From assembly GCF_009727055.1 (NCBI RefSeq), contig NC_052359.1, forward strand, positions 65,661,118 through 65,725,117: 64,000 nt of DNA, given 5' to 3'. Source of the stretch: Benincasa hispida (taxonomy: Eukaryota; Streptophyta; Magnoliopsida; Cucurbitales; Cucurbitaceae). The translations under genes were made by a program, and so were the position numbers. The notes under the pieces are model-generated. The model searched no databases, was not told the DNA's origin, and saw only the letters and a list, made by a program, of their open reading frames with translations. Numbering within the stretch: the stretch's first letter is position 1; each line of letters opens with the position of its first letter. Of the stretch, positions 34,294 to 45,259 are shown one piece after another.

Positions 34294-35654
34294 AAATCAT
34301 TTCATCTCATATATTTTATTTACTAAAAAAAGTTTTCATTTGACAACATGAGTGGTGGAGAAATTTGAACATTTGACCTCTTAGTATAAGGTTTTGAAAT
34401 TATTAAAATCACTTTTATCATAAATATGTCATGAATCAATCAAAGTTAATTTAGTATTTTATTTTACATTTTTAAATATAGTTTTCATATCATCAAAATT
34501 GATTTTGAATGATCGAAAACATATTTTGAAGTGATTTTGAAAATGTCAATGATTTTCAAACATATCTTTACTTGATTGAGCTATAAATTTGACACATATA
34601 AGTTAGGTAGACCTTGTATATTATCTCTAAACTACTTAATTTACTCACTTTAAATTTCACTTATCAATTTTTTTGGTTCTTACAAAATCCTAAAATTTAA
34701 GTAAACGTTGGTTCATTGCCACACAAATTAAAAAGAAAAAACAATTCTTATATTTAATATAGTAAGATATAAACTATTTATGTTAACTACACATGATTAA
34801 ACCTTAGAAATGAAATTGAAAACTTCTAAAATTATATAAGTTTAGTTAAAAGTTAAAAATTATAGAGATCAAATTTAAATATATGAACGAAATTATTTTT
34901 TAAATATCGTAAAAGATCAAATTGCCAAAATTATAATTTATCTATTTCATGTTTGGATAAACAAACTTTAAGAAAAACAATAATATTTCTCACATCATAC
35001 ACTATTTTAAGAGGGAAAATAGAAGAAATAAAGAACTAAAGAAGTAATAAAATATTTTATATATATAATGAAGTCAAAACATAACTATAAAGTAAGAATG
35101 GACAAAATAATATTGAAATACCAAACAAGTTCTTTCCTTGTTATACTTTTTTTCCTATTTGACTTTAAGCCATAAATTGATGATCAAAAGGAAAGGTTGT
35201 GGTTTCAATATTAAGAGTAGTTTGAAATTTGATGAATCGTGTCATTAAAAATCTTCTTTCTCTCAAATACAAATAGGGATAGTTTGAATTTTGATTTGAG
35301 TATTTTAGAAGAGTTTAATAAAAAGTACGGTTAAAATAAACATATGTTTTGTTAACCATTTCTAAAGTAGTTTGAAGAAAATTGAACTTCTAATTGTTCA
35401 ATGATGAAAAGTTTGGTGAAGGATAAAGAGGAAAATTGCATAAAACTAAACTCATATTAAGCCTCACATTATATAGCCTTAAAAAAAGGAAAATATATAT
35501 TTGATTTTTTTTAGCTTTTGGGATATTGAATAGAAGAGACCAAGCATGTTAGGTCTCTCCTTCCCCTTGTACCAATCATGGTCAAATAGACACACTTTTT
35601 AATGCGCTTTACTATTGATATCATTTTTTTAAAAAAATTATTTTAAATGATAAA

Positions 35655-35812
35655 ATTATTAAAAATATTTATAAATAATGACAAAATATCATAGTCTTCG
35701 CAGATAGATTACAATCTATGTCTATCATGACACGAATAGACATATATAGTAGTTTATCACGGTCTATTGCAAATAAACAATGAAATTTTACTATTTTTAT
35801 AAATATTTTGAT
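35655..35812. mobile_element. MITE-like element with CTATCATGACA core
   Basis: Inverted ends AAAAATATTTATAAATAATG (left) and CTATTTTTATAAATATTTTG (right) enclose CAGATAGATTACAATCTATG, TCTATCATGACACGAATAGA and TTTATCACGGTCTATTGC. It is related in layout to 32335-32500. Confidence 0.5.
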
Positions 35813-35829
35813 TCATTTTCTTATATTTG

Positions 35830-37245
35830 AAAATAATCTTATTTGTTTTTCTTTAAAAAAAAAAAAAAAAAATCTCAAAAGGAAGATTTTCCTTGATTGA
35901 TGCTTTGATTTATTCTTTTGGTAGTACAAATTTACAATAGTCAAAGTAGTAAACTGTTGGGACATGGTTGGTAATAATTGTTTGAATTTTATTTCAAAAG
36001 TTTCCTTTATTTGATAAGAGGATAAATATATCTAAACCAATCTAAATAAATGAGGATTTCCATGATATCCTTCTTGTCAAAAATCATCTACATCCTCACT
36101 TTTCCAATCAAAACTTTCATCAATTTATTTCATCTCATAAACTTTAACTAAATCTTCATTATTTTCCTTCCAATTGAGATTTATAACACATTTAACATAC
36201 ATATTTTGTTACACAACGAATTAAATTATTAGCCCAAATCCATAGCTAAGCAAAGAAAAATTCATCCATGAAAAATTTTAAAAACTTTCCATTACAATTC
36301 TAAAATGACTATTTATAGTCTTACAAGAAAATAACACAAAAATATTAATTACACAATAATTAGTCTAAATTAACAACTAAACACATATTAACACGAATAG
36401 GCCAAATATCTAATAATTCTCCCCATAATTTTATTTAAAATTATAGAGTAAAATCTAACTTTTTTTTTTTTCTAACAATATGTGGGATAAACTTTGAATA
36501 TTTTGATTAATATGATAATGCTCCAACCTCCTATAAATTCCTCACAAGTCACAACCTGACCCTAATTAAAGTCAAGTGGTCAAGTAAATTTGAATTATTT
36601 CCTTTTTATTTTTAAATGTAAATACTCAAAGAAGGAAAAAGAAAGACCTCTCATTTAACTCTCAAACTTATATGAGAATTTAAAAATAGGGGGAAAAAAA
36701 TTCCCAGTCTAGAATAATGACAAAAAGCCATGGAAGTTGCCAATATTAAATATAGCTGTTTTCCTTTTACCATTTCACTGAAATTAAATAAAAAATCAGA
36801 ATAATGAAAGACTTGCAGTTGAATGTATAGAAATAAAAAGTAAATGGAGCAAAAAAAAAAAAAAAAATGAATATTTATAAGTATTCATAATTATATGCAG
36901 TTTCAATTAGTGCATGAAATGAATATTCAATAAATGTGTGAGCCCAACCACAACCACATATTCGCTTCCTAGGCCTCTTTTTTTTCTGATAGGTCGTTAC
37001 CAATGCTCTCATACTCAATAATGTCCACTCATACGATATTGTTTACTTTGAATACATAGTAGGAGAAAATTGAAAGGATATTATCCTTTTAAAAACTATT
37101 TAGAAAAATATTGTTATTTTCAAATTATTTATAAAAATATTATTCGAGGGTTCAAAATTCAACCTAGGACCTTCCTTTCATTTGTACGTCGAACTTTGAA
37201 CCCTCGACCTTGTCCTTCCTAACATCATTATTAAGTTTGTTTAAT
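35830..37245. other. AT-rich intergenic sequence
   Basis: No gene is seen. A short inverted pair, GAGGGTTCAAAATTCAACC and TCGAACTTTGAACCCTCGAC, lies at 37145-37210. Confidence 0.4.
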
Positions 37246-37248
37246 TAT

Positions 37249-37421
37249 CATTCTGGAGGCTTTCCTCTATCAAAAGATCGTATTTCTAAATTTTCATAAG
37301 GTCCCCCTGGAATTCCTTCCAAAGCTTGTTGAATAATTTTTACGGATTCTGTCATTTCAACAAGTCTGACTAAATAACGAGCTAATGAATCTCCTTCTTT
37401 TTGCCATTGAACTTCCCAATC
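37249..37421 (-). pseudogene. ndhH: Plastid ndhH fragment (nuclear plastid insert)
   Basis: The minus strand encodes, without stops from 37421 to about 37252, a peptide starting [20 protein letters not shown] and continuing with [20 protein letters not shown] and [11 protein letters not shown]. This is an internal part of NdhH, the 49-kDa-type subunit of the plastid NAD(P)H dehydrogenase complex. Only about 57 codons of a roughly 390-codon gene are present, with no start. Codon use is that of plastid genes. It is a recent or slow-decaying transfer, since the frame is intact over its whole length. It ends directly at the GA-rich sequence (from 37424) that I read as a Mutator-like terminus. Confidence 0.85.
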
Positions 37422-37423
37422 AA

Positions 37424-37510
37424 ATTCGAGAGTGAAGATTATGAGAGAGAGCTAGATTTTGAGAGAAAGCAGCGAGAAGCGAGAGCAATGTAGCGGATTT
37501 TGATAAGAGA
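37424..37510. repeat. Probable left terminal region of the Mutator-like element
   Basis: GA-rich sequence (GAGAGAGAGCTAG, TTTTGAGAGAAAGC, GCGAGAAGCGAGAGC). Its reverse complement resembles the CT-rich 30-bp repeat at 41949-42097 (CTCGCTCTCTC, TCTCGCTTTGAA). Together they could form the long terminal inverted repeats typical of Mutator-like elements. Confidence 0.5.
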
Positions 37511-37750
37511 ATGATTCATATCAAATTTATTTTTTTTTTTCCTTTTTAATTATTACACATTCAACTTCTTCTTTCTAATCTTTCTTTTTTTTTTTTTTTT
37601 TTTGTTTATTTTCCATTATATAAAAAATTTCTAAAAATATTTTTATTATTTTATTTAAACTCTAAAAGAATAAATTAAAAAAATAATAACTCATAAAAAT
37701 AAAAAAAATTTAAATTAAATATCTCATTTATATAAAAATAATTACAAAAA

Positions 37751-39680
37751 TCAATGTATCCCACAAGGCGGACGTCGTCGATTTCGAGCTGGTTGTTGTC
37801 GTTGACTTCGAACTTGAGGTTGCTCGGGTTCTTCTTGATGTTGGCTTTGTACCTCTGCAGGCGCTTATAATAAAATATTCATTATGCTCTCCACGACCCC
37901 GACCATGTAGCACGTATGAAGAGTTGAACCAAATGTTGGCATCATCATCATCGGACTAACATAATCAGTTTGACTCTGTGTTGCGTCATATGGGCAACTC
38001 TTCCATATTAATGTGCAACCTCATCAAATTCATCCTCTTCCTGAACAAGTCCTCTATGTTAGGAGCTAGTGGAGGAACAATAGATATATCGTAACTATAA
38101 ATGAATTTCCTCCATATAGCTTTGGTTGTCACTACATATAGCAAGAACCTGGTTCGAATCATCTCGCACCCGCTCGCGATCTATTATTGTTCGATCTCCA
38201 TGAATTAATAAAACAATTAGACAATATTTTTAAAATAAATTTTAATTTTATAAAAATTAGATAAATTATTCATCCGTTCATTTACCAGATGACCCACAGC
38301 TGCTCCCGGACGAGTGACGTAGCGCCTTGTGATATTATTATACCAATGAATATATTCTGGAGTGACATCTGTGTCAAACTGTTCAAGAGAAACCCCTACT
38401 GCAATAAACCTTGCACGATAGTGCCATCACACTACCAAATGTGCAACTTTTTCGGACCAATCTCCAGTCCTTAGGTCAATATTATGCAGTACGGATTCAG
38501 TATTACAAGGGGATGGGACATCCTGCTAAAAACTGAATTGCCTCATCACCCTGTCAAGAAGATGCCACTCACCAATGTGAAAAACATATGAGAGGGCTCA
38601 TCGTCCACCATATATTTTGACCATTCGTACAAAAATTAGGTAAAGTATGCACAATAATTTTGTACGACTCCCAAATAACCTAAAACACAAAATATTATAT
38701 TAGAGAATATTAAAGACAAATACAATAAAAATGTGAATAAAATAATCAATTAGGTTTAGTATAATGTACCTGTTCAGGTTGAAGCAGATCAAACATGTAT
38801 CTATACTGGTTGACTACATGTGTGGATGTCCTAGTCACACAAAATTTATCTCTCCACCTAAATTTTTAAATTGATAATTTAGAACTTAAATTAACTAGAT
38901 CAGTGATATAAAAATTAAATTGAATTAAAACAACATACCGAGAACCGTAGGCTCGTCCAACTAACTGAGCGTCATTAACATGATGTAGCTGTGGAGCCAT
39001 TATTGGAAATCGCTCCCAAGCCCAAAGTTGCAAAAGTATGAGAGGCCCAGCTATCTCTCGAACCTCAGGTCTTGTTGCGTTGCATAGTTGTCTATACAAC
39101 CATGCCAAAGCATGCTCCACCCCACGAATACCGCCCTCATCATGGAGGTTAGCTAACAGTGGTAGGAACATCAAGTGAACAAAATGACTTGATTTATCTG
39201 AAAATAGACTTCCACCCATCATTTGTAGTATATATGCTCGCGCATATCTTATGACGGTTTCCTCGTATGCATCATCTGTGAGCTCACGAAATTGTGTTCC
39301 TAACTATATTAAACTTAACCTCGATCCTTTAATCTTGTCAGCAGGTGGGGTCGCACCGAGGTACAGTTGACAAACTTCTAACCAGTTATCGTACATCACT
39401 CCGGTGACCAGCTCACCGTCAATAGGTAACCTCAACAATACTTCTATGTTCTTGTAGAGTTGATAGTTGCACTATCAACAGACATATTGGAATGTTATGC
39501 GTCCTCGGACCTTCATCTCTCGACCAAGATTGTGATCGATGCAGTCCAACTGAATAAATCCTTCCTCTTGACGTCTGCAAGATATTTCTCCAGTAGTACG
39601 GACTCGCCATACAACATTTGATCGATAATGGACTGATCGTACAAAACATCGGGATCAACAGGGTCTGGGTTTAAAGCCAT
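37751..39680 (-). pseudogene. Plant mobile domain (PMD, MAIN-like) pseudogene
   Basis: The start is ATG at 39680 (MALNPDPVDPDVLYDQSIID). Conserved PMD blocks follow: LGATPPADKI, a GGSLFSDKSSHFVHLMFLPL block, GVEHALAWLYRQLC, and PLILLQLWAWERFPIMAP, the signature segment of the domain. Exon edges by consensus are 39680-38939, 38857-38770 (WRDKFCVTRTS...), 38679-38286 (VIWESYKIIVHTLP...TPEYIHWYNN) and a last part ending with Arg/Pro/Gln-rich RNRRRPPCGIH and TGA at 37751. Frameshifts and stops occur in the first exon (about 39515, 39300), in exon 3 (about 38575, 38420) and in the last part. The family includes MAIN, MAIL and 'protein phosphatase 7 long form'-like proteins with nuclear roles in silencing; here it is most likely transposon cargo. 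Confidence 0.78.
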
Positions 39681-39773
39681 GATCTGAAAATATATATATA
39701 TATATATATTAAATTGACTATAATTGAATAGCTAGAGAGAGGGTAAAGAATAATGTAAAACTTTATTGATTAC

Positions 39774-39797
39774 AAAAAAAAAAAAAAAAAAAAAAAT
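39774..39797. repeat. Homopolymer A tract
   Basis: About 24 A residues between the PMD gene start and the transposase gene end. Confidence 0.9.
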
Positions 39798-39840
39798 TGA
39801 ATATACAATAAAAGAATATATAAAAAAAAATTATTTATTA

Positions 39841-41011
39841 AATCCTAACTATCTTGACCTCATCTAGTAACGAAGGACATTTCCTTCGATTATGTCCTAA
39901 CTGGTTACATAATCCACATCGTTGTCGGTGGCTGGTTCTGTCCAATCCATCTCGTTGTTGATAACGTAAACTTTTCGGTCTACCAGGTCTTCTCAACAAC
40001 GATAGATGCAGATGTAAGACGGGCATATTAGGGTGTGTGATCCAGTTAATCTTCATACGGTATTAGGTTTGAATTGATGAGAGTAACATTCAAACCATAC
40101 GTTGAATAAATTTGTAAGTAGTCCTCAGTGAAATCTTACGTAGTTTCATGTTAAGAAATGTGAGCAAAACGACCATAAAATGCGAGCAGGGAATGCCGAA
40201 TGCTTGCCACTTGTTACATGAACAGTACCGCTCGGACCTATTCAGCCTCAATATTTGAACGTTTCCTCCTTTGGCATTGAGACTATGACGACCGATCTTC
40301 ACATGAAACACACCTTCATACCGATCGTACGATTGTACTTCATGTTTACTAGATCGTGCAACCCATTTATTTATTTTATCATGTGTGTACCTGGATTTTT
40401 ACTCCACTTAGTATTATAAAATATGTTTGAAATAAACTATTAATAAATTATATATAAAAAAAAAACAATATTTACCAGGTGTATTTATCTTAACGCTCTA
40501 ATACATCCCTTATTTCTGCTCTTCTTTTCTCGAAATAGTTCACGCATTCGAGCTCTGTTATCTGAGCAAGAGCATTTATAGGCAACATTCGAGCTCCTTT
40601 TAGGACTCCATTTATGCACTCTGATAGATTTGTCGTCATCCACCCATATCTAAATCCTCCATCATGTGCTTGAATCCATTGCTCTAAACTAATGTTGTAA
40701 AAAAAACTTAGACAGCTCCGATTTATTCCTTTGATATCTTCAATTGCTTTGTTGAACTTTTGAATTTGAAACTGACACCCGACACGATAAACATAATTTT
40801 TCAATGAATTAAATTTATACTTTTTATTAAAGTTGTTGACAATATGTCGTAAGCAGAAACGATGGTGACATTTCGGTCCCGTCCAACCATTTGCTGGATT
40901 GTTCACTGCTGCAATTATACCAGTATGTCGATCTGAAATTAAACACATCTCTTTGTGTGTTACAATTTCTCTCAGGTGTTTCATAATTAGTGATCTCGAA
41001 CAAGCCATCAT
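39841..41011 (-). pseudogene. Mutator-like (MULE/MUDR) transposase, 5'-truncated
   Basis: The piece 41011-40490 (about 170 codons) begins inside the DDE catalytic domain. It has CLISDRHTGI with a catalytic-type Asp, then a CHHRFCLRHIVNNF zinc-ligand-like motif, then YGWMTTNLSECINGVLKGAR, typical of MULE transposases. After a short AT-rich intron-like gap, 40370-40090 carries the SWIM zinc finger (YCSCNKWQAFGIPCSHFMVV: CxC...CxH). 40056-39841 carries a CCHC knuckle (CGLCNQLGHNRRKCP). Small insertions shift the frame between SWIM and knuckle. The N-terminal third, including the first catalytic Asp, is missing; the reading stops at 41011 where an inverted segment begins. MULE transposases cut and paste the element. 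Confidence 0.82.
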
Positions 41012-41013
41012 AC

Positions 41014-41390
41014 CGAGCGGTACTGTTCATGTAACAAGTGGCAAGCATTCGGCATTCCTTGCTCGCATTTTATGGCCGTTTGCTCACATTTTAACATGAA
41101 CTACGAAGATTTTATTGAGGACTACTACAAATTGTCAATGTATGCTGAATGTTACTCTCCTCAATTTCAACTCGTACCGCATGAAGATTACTGGATCACG
41201 CACCCTAATATGCCCGTCTTACATCCTGATCCATCGTTGTTGAGAAGACCTGATAGACCGAAAAGTTTACGTTATCACAACGAGATGGATTGGACAAAAC
41301 TAGCCACTCGACAACGATGTGGATTTTGTAACCAGTTAGGACATAATTGAAGGAAGTGTCATTCGACGGGCTCCAGATAGTTAGGGATTG
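41014..41390 (+). pseudogene. Inverted duplicate of the transposase 3' end
   Basis: On the plus strand the SWIM motif (ERYCSCNKWQAFGIPCSHFM) is followed in one open frame by NMNYEDFIEDYYKLSMYAEC, THPNMPVLHPDPSLLRRPDR and CGFCNQLGHN. A stop codon then replaces the Arg codon of the knuckle (CATAATTGAAGG at 41343-41354). It pairs with 40235-39840 on the minus strand. Unlike that copy it has no frameshift between SWIM and knuckle, so it is the less decayed version. The two arms flank about 780 bp. Confidence 0.8.
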
Positions 41391-41394
41391 AATA

Positions 41395-41510
41395 ATAAAT
41401 AATTTTTGTTATCATATATTCATTTTATTGTATATTCAATTTTTTTTATTATAATTTATTGTACATTCAATTTTTTTTTATAATAATCTATTGTATATTC
41501 AATTTTTTTT
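41395..41510. repeat. Tandem repeat at the gap edge
   Basis: Three units of about 37 bp around TTATTGTATATTCAATTTTT stand directly before the N run. Related sequence lies in inverted orientation at 39797-39835. Confidence 0.75.
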
Positions 41511-41868
41511 NNNNNNNNNNNNNNNNNNNNNNNNNNNNNNNNNNNNNNNNNNNNNNNNNNNNNNNNNNNNNNNNNNNNNNNNNNNNNNNNNNNNNNNNNN
41601 NNNNNNNNNNNNNNNNNNNNNNNNNNNNNNNNNNNNNNNNNNNNNNNNNNNNNNNNNNNNNNNNNNNNNNNNNNNNNNNNNNNNNNNNNNNNNNNNNNNN
41701 NNNNNNNNNNNNNNNNNNNNNNNNNNNNNNNNNNNNNNNNNNNNNNNNNNNNNNNNNNNNNNNNNNNNNNNNNNNNNNNNNNNNNNNNNNNNNNNNNNNN
41801 NNNNNNNNNNNNNNNNNNNNNNNNNNNNNNNNNNNNNNNNNNNNNNNNNNNNNNNNNNNNNNNNNNNN
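41511..41868. other. Assembly gap (358 N)
   Basis: Unknown bases. The translated frames across it are meaningless. The gap stands between a tandem repeat and the 30-bp CT-rich array, so a collapsed repeat is the likely cause. Confidence 0.99.
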
Positions 41869-41948
41869 TGAATAATCTCATTTTTCAATTATTCAACAAT
41901 TTCATTTTACCAAGTTCAATGTTAGTCAGATTAGTCAATATAAACTAA

Positions 41949-42097
41949 ATCTCGCTCTCTCCGACATTCTCGCTTTGAATCTCGCTCTCTCCTAAAATCT
42001 CGCTTTGAATCTCGCTCTCTCTTAAAATCTCGTTCAACATCTCGCTCTCTCCTATTATCTCGCTTTGAATCTCGCTCTCTCCTTAATCTGCTTCAGC
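41949..42097. repeat. Five tandem copies of a 30-bp CT-rich unit
   Basis: ATCTCGCTCTCTCC starts at 41949, 41979, 42009, 42039 and 42069, an exact 30-bp period. Intervening halves read TAAAATCTCGCTTTGA with a few changes. This is the probable right terminal region of the Mutator-like element. Confidence 0.85.
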
Positions 42098-42109
42098 CCA
42101 CTTATCTCC

Positions 42110-42640
42110 TTAATCGCTTTGAAGTTTCGACATGTGTGCAACCTTCGACAACCTAATATACAAAATTTTGTTCGTAGACAAAACTAATTCGGAATCGTCT
42201 TTCATTCCAAGGCATAACTTGTATCCATGCGCTTCATATTCGCCTAGAGTTCGCTCCCAGAAATATAACCATCCCCACCCCCTCACGTCAATCCCACAAG
42301 CCTCCGTCTAATTCGAAATGATAAAAAATGTATAGGTTGTTAGAAGCAGCTCGAGTACACAGATACATATAGTACACCATCTCATTACTTTATTTCCTCT
42401 ATGAGAGAAAAAGAAAGGTAATAAACCTGCAATCTCGAGAGTGGATGTGTGTCGAAACTTCAACCTTCGATAACTTAAGCTAGATTCGCCAGATTTTCCT
42501 TGTCGAGGGTTGAAGTTTCGGCCTATGTATTGTTTCTAAGTTTTTCTTTGTTCGTCGAGTTCTCAACGTTCGACGTCCACATTAGTTGAGTTCTCAATGT
42601 TCGACCTCTAGCCTCAAACTCCCAAAACAACAATATTTCT
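42110..42640. other. Sequence with dispersed inverted TTCGACAACC-type repeats
   Basis: GAAGTTTCGACATGTGTGCAACCTTCGACAACC (42119), GTCGAAACTTCAACCTTCGATAAC (42450) and GTCGAGGGTTGAAGTTTCGGC (42502) are mutually similar in direct and inverted orientation. No gene is seen. Confidence 0.5.
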
Positions 42641-42764
42641 CTAATAAGTTTCAAAACAACAATATTTCTCTAATAAGTTTTGAAAACAATATTAATATTA
42701 AAGGTCCTAGTAGTGGGTCTTTATAACTTGTTAAAATAATTTTTTGAATATATATATATATATA

Positions 42765-43680
42765 TATATTTTAAAAATGTATGGTCGGATAACGGTTCAA
42801 ATCGTTATTCTCTTTTTCTTATTTTTTAAGTTATTGGTGTGTTCGTAGATACCTTGTATTACTTTGAAGAAGTTTTTAAGAAAGTTCTTAATCTTTTGAG
42901 GACGCATTAGAACAAAATCTCTAATAGTATTAGATGATTTAGGGCTTGTTTGGATTAGCCTAAGAAAAAAGTATTTTTCAAAAAATTTATTTTTTTTGTC
43001 AAAACTATTTAAAATATACTACAAAAACTATTTTGATTGGTTGTCAAATACTCTATTTTTTTTTTCTAAATTAACTTATTTTTTAAATTAAACACGTAAA
43101 ATTGTATTTCAAACACATATTAGACAAAGTCCAAAAATGATACCAGGATGTTTGTTATAGAGATATTCAAGAGATTTGTTGTCCTTTGCATATACAATGA
43201 CATTGACTTTTTATGTGTACTTTTATCTTTTATCATTCCTCTTTCTTTCTGTTATATTTATATATATTTTGAAAAGTATAGTTGGATAACTATTTTTAAA
43301 CCGTTAACTCTCTTTTTTCTTATTTCTGTTAATAATTGGTGTGTTGCGTGTTCATAGACATATCTTTTATTTTTTAGAATGAAGTTTTTTCTCCTAAAAA
43401 AACTATGAGTACGTTAAAAGAAATTTCTTGATTTTTTTTCCTTCAAAAGAAAAAACAAATTAAAACTTAATTTATCGAGGATGCATTAGAACAAGATCTC
43501 TACTAGTATTAGATGGTTTAGATAGAGTATTCCAAAAGTGATACCATAATGTTTATTATAGAGATATCGAAGAGATTTGTTGTCCTCTTTATATACAATA
43601 ATGTTAACTTTTTATGTGTACTTTTATCTTTTATCATTCCTCTTCCTTTCTTATATATATATATATATATATATATATAG
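42765..43680. repeat. Tandem duplication of a ~320-bp unit
   Basis: Unit 1 (42765-43267) and unit 2 (43268-about 43660) share five blocks in order. These are a GGTGTGTTCGTAGATA-like block, a GAGGA(C/T)GCATTAGAACAA block, GATACCA(G/T)(G/A)ATGTTT, GAGATTTGTTGTCCT and TTTTTATGTGTACTTTTATC. Each unit is bordered by AT dinucleotide repeats. Unit 1 is longer because it contains a MITE at 42943-43119. Confidence 0.8.
42943..43119 (+). mobile_element. Tourist-like MITE family T, copy 3, TTAG-flanked
   Basis: GGCTTGTTTGGATTAGCC...ATTGTATTTCAAACACATA, flanked by TTAG at 42939-42942 and 43120-43123. The second tandem unit lacks it and reads GGTTTAGATAGAG at the same place (about 43520), which gives a paralogous empty site. 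A TTA-type target and GGGC-TTGTTTGG ends suggest the PIF/Harbinger (Tourist) group. Confidence 0.8.
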
Positions 43681-44640
43681 GTAACAAGAAAAGTTAGGAA
43701 ATTAAAGCTTGAAACTATCTGTTTTCCACCCTGACAAATATTTTAATAACCATTTTAAATGTTTGTAATGTTTGGATAATGGAAGAAAAGAAAAAGAAAA
43801 AAAAAAAGAAAAGAAAAGAAAAGGCATATAATTAAAAAACTTGATTGAATGCTAGAAAATCAAAGCCACTCAACTGTGAAACTTGAAATTTCAATATTGA
43901 AACCAATTCCCATTGAATGTATGTAATGTGCATTTAGTAGCACACCTATAGACCAGCCATAAAATTTGGGCACAGAGAGGAGAGAGAAAATATTTATACA
44001 TAAATAGCAATGTGTTGTACAACTATAAATATTATTATTTTATTATTTTCAAATAATAAAATGAAATATCAATAAATTTTCAGAATTATGAGATTTTATT
44101 TTCTTTTTCCTATTTAATATGCAATGCTCAAATTGAGTGTCAATGAATATAACTTAGTTAAAGTGTTAAAGTGTTAGCAATGCCTCTTAAAATCACAAGT
44201 CTAATACTCTACCTCTATATTTAACTTGTAATACTTGGCAAAAAATCAACATAAGCAAAAAATTAACATAACATTTGAGTTAAGAATAGTGAAAATAGAA
44301 ATGGCTTTGAACTTAAACCCAAACAAACAAAAGCTCATACAATCATCGAACTTACCTTAAACATACCGTGGGCTGAATTTTTACTCTGTTCGATTTTTGC
44401 TAAATTTGCCCACTAAACTTTAAAAAAAAAAAATGCAAAGTAAAAATATATCCAATCCTCTAATTTCAACAAGATTAACATATTTTGTATTAGGAACAAA
44501 CATTCATGAACATATTTTCGTCGACAATTTTTCAAGTAAAAGTTGCACCACCTTTTAAAGTGTACTTAGATGAAGTTGAAAGTTCAGGATTAAAATTGAT
44601 AAACCTTGTGTTAAAAATGGATGTTTTTCCTCCCGTCCCT
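43680..44640. other. AT-rich intergenic sequence
   Basis: No gene is supported; an (AT)n run lies at 43652-43678. Confidence 0.45.
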
Positions 44641-44660
44641 CCCGGGTTAAAAAACCCCCC

Positions 44661-44855
44661 TCAATATTGAGCCTCAACCAGATTTAGAACAGAGATTCGT
44701 TGTTCCTTTTGGGCCAGGGACAAGACTAACGGAAAATTTGAAACTTTTGCCTTACTCCTGGAATGTACTATCTGAAGTACCATAATTGTTCCATAATTTA
44801 TAGGTAATTTGACTGCATCAGCACAACAGGCACCTAATGGACTAACTTTTGTCAT
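44661..44855 (-). pseudogene. Unrecognised 65-codon reading frame
   Basis: A minus-strand open stretch (MTKVSPLGACCADAVKLPIN...) with ordinary codon composition, unlike the low-complexity frames elsewhere. I do not recognise it. It lies 3' of the coiled-coil gene and could be part of a transposon remnant or chance. Confidence 0.2.
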
Positions 44856-45059
44856 CCAACTACATTTTGAAGCTCAGCATGTAAAACAGGGCAATGTATC
44901 TTTCAATAATTCGACTTTGAATGCCATTATTTCAAATTTTGTGTGTGAAATTTGAGTTATTTCTCTAGCAGCCCTCCATTACGCGGTAGTGGCCCCACCT
45001 CATCACAGACGGAAAACTAGAATAGGGAAGGAATTCATAATAGCATCTAGAATGACACA

Positions 45060-45259
45060 TAATATAGCTTATTAGATTTGATATATAATTATCAGTGATG
45101 GATAGAGTTGAACAAGGAGACGATGTTCTACATCTACAGTTAAGTCCTACCAAAATGTAATAATGATTCAGACTCAACCTCATCACGAAGCTTGATTACT
45201 GATTACTGAACAGAAACAGAGCTTGCAAACAGCAACCGAGGTGGTCAGCGCCATGAGAC
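45060..45259 (-). other. 3'UTR of the small coiled-coil gene (predicted)
   Basis: Follows the TAG at 45260-45262. An AATAAG-like polyadenylation signal is visible on the minus strand near 45070. Confidence 0.4.

Larger units (their letters stand above)
37424..42120 (-). mobile_element. Mutator-like element carrying transposase and plant mobile domain genes
   Basis: Between GA-rich (left) and CT-rich (right) ends lie a truncated MULE transposase gene and, downstream on the same strand, a plant mobile domain (PMD) gene. PMD proteins (MAIN/MAIL family) are known to be linked to Mutator-like transposons in plants. Both genes are broken. The right part contains an inverted duplication of the transposase 3' end and an assembly gap, so the right half may be rearranged or misassembled. 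Confidence 0.6.

Noticed and set aside
41456..41888. Open frames spanning the N run
   Set aside because: They consist almost wholly of unknown residues across the assembly gap.
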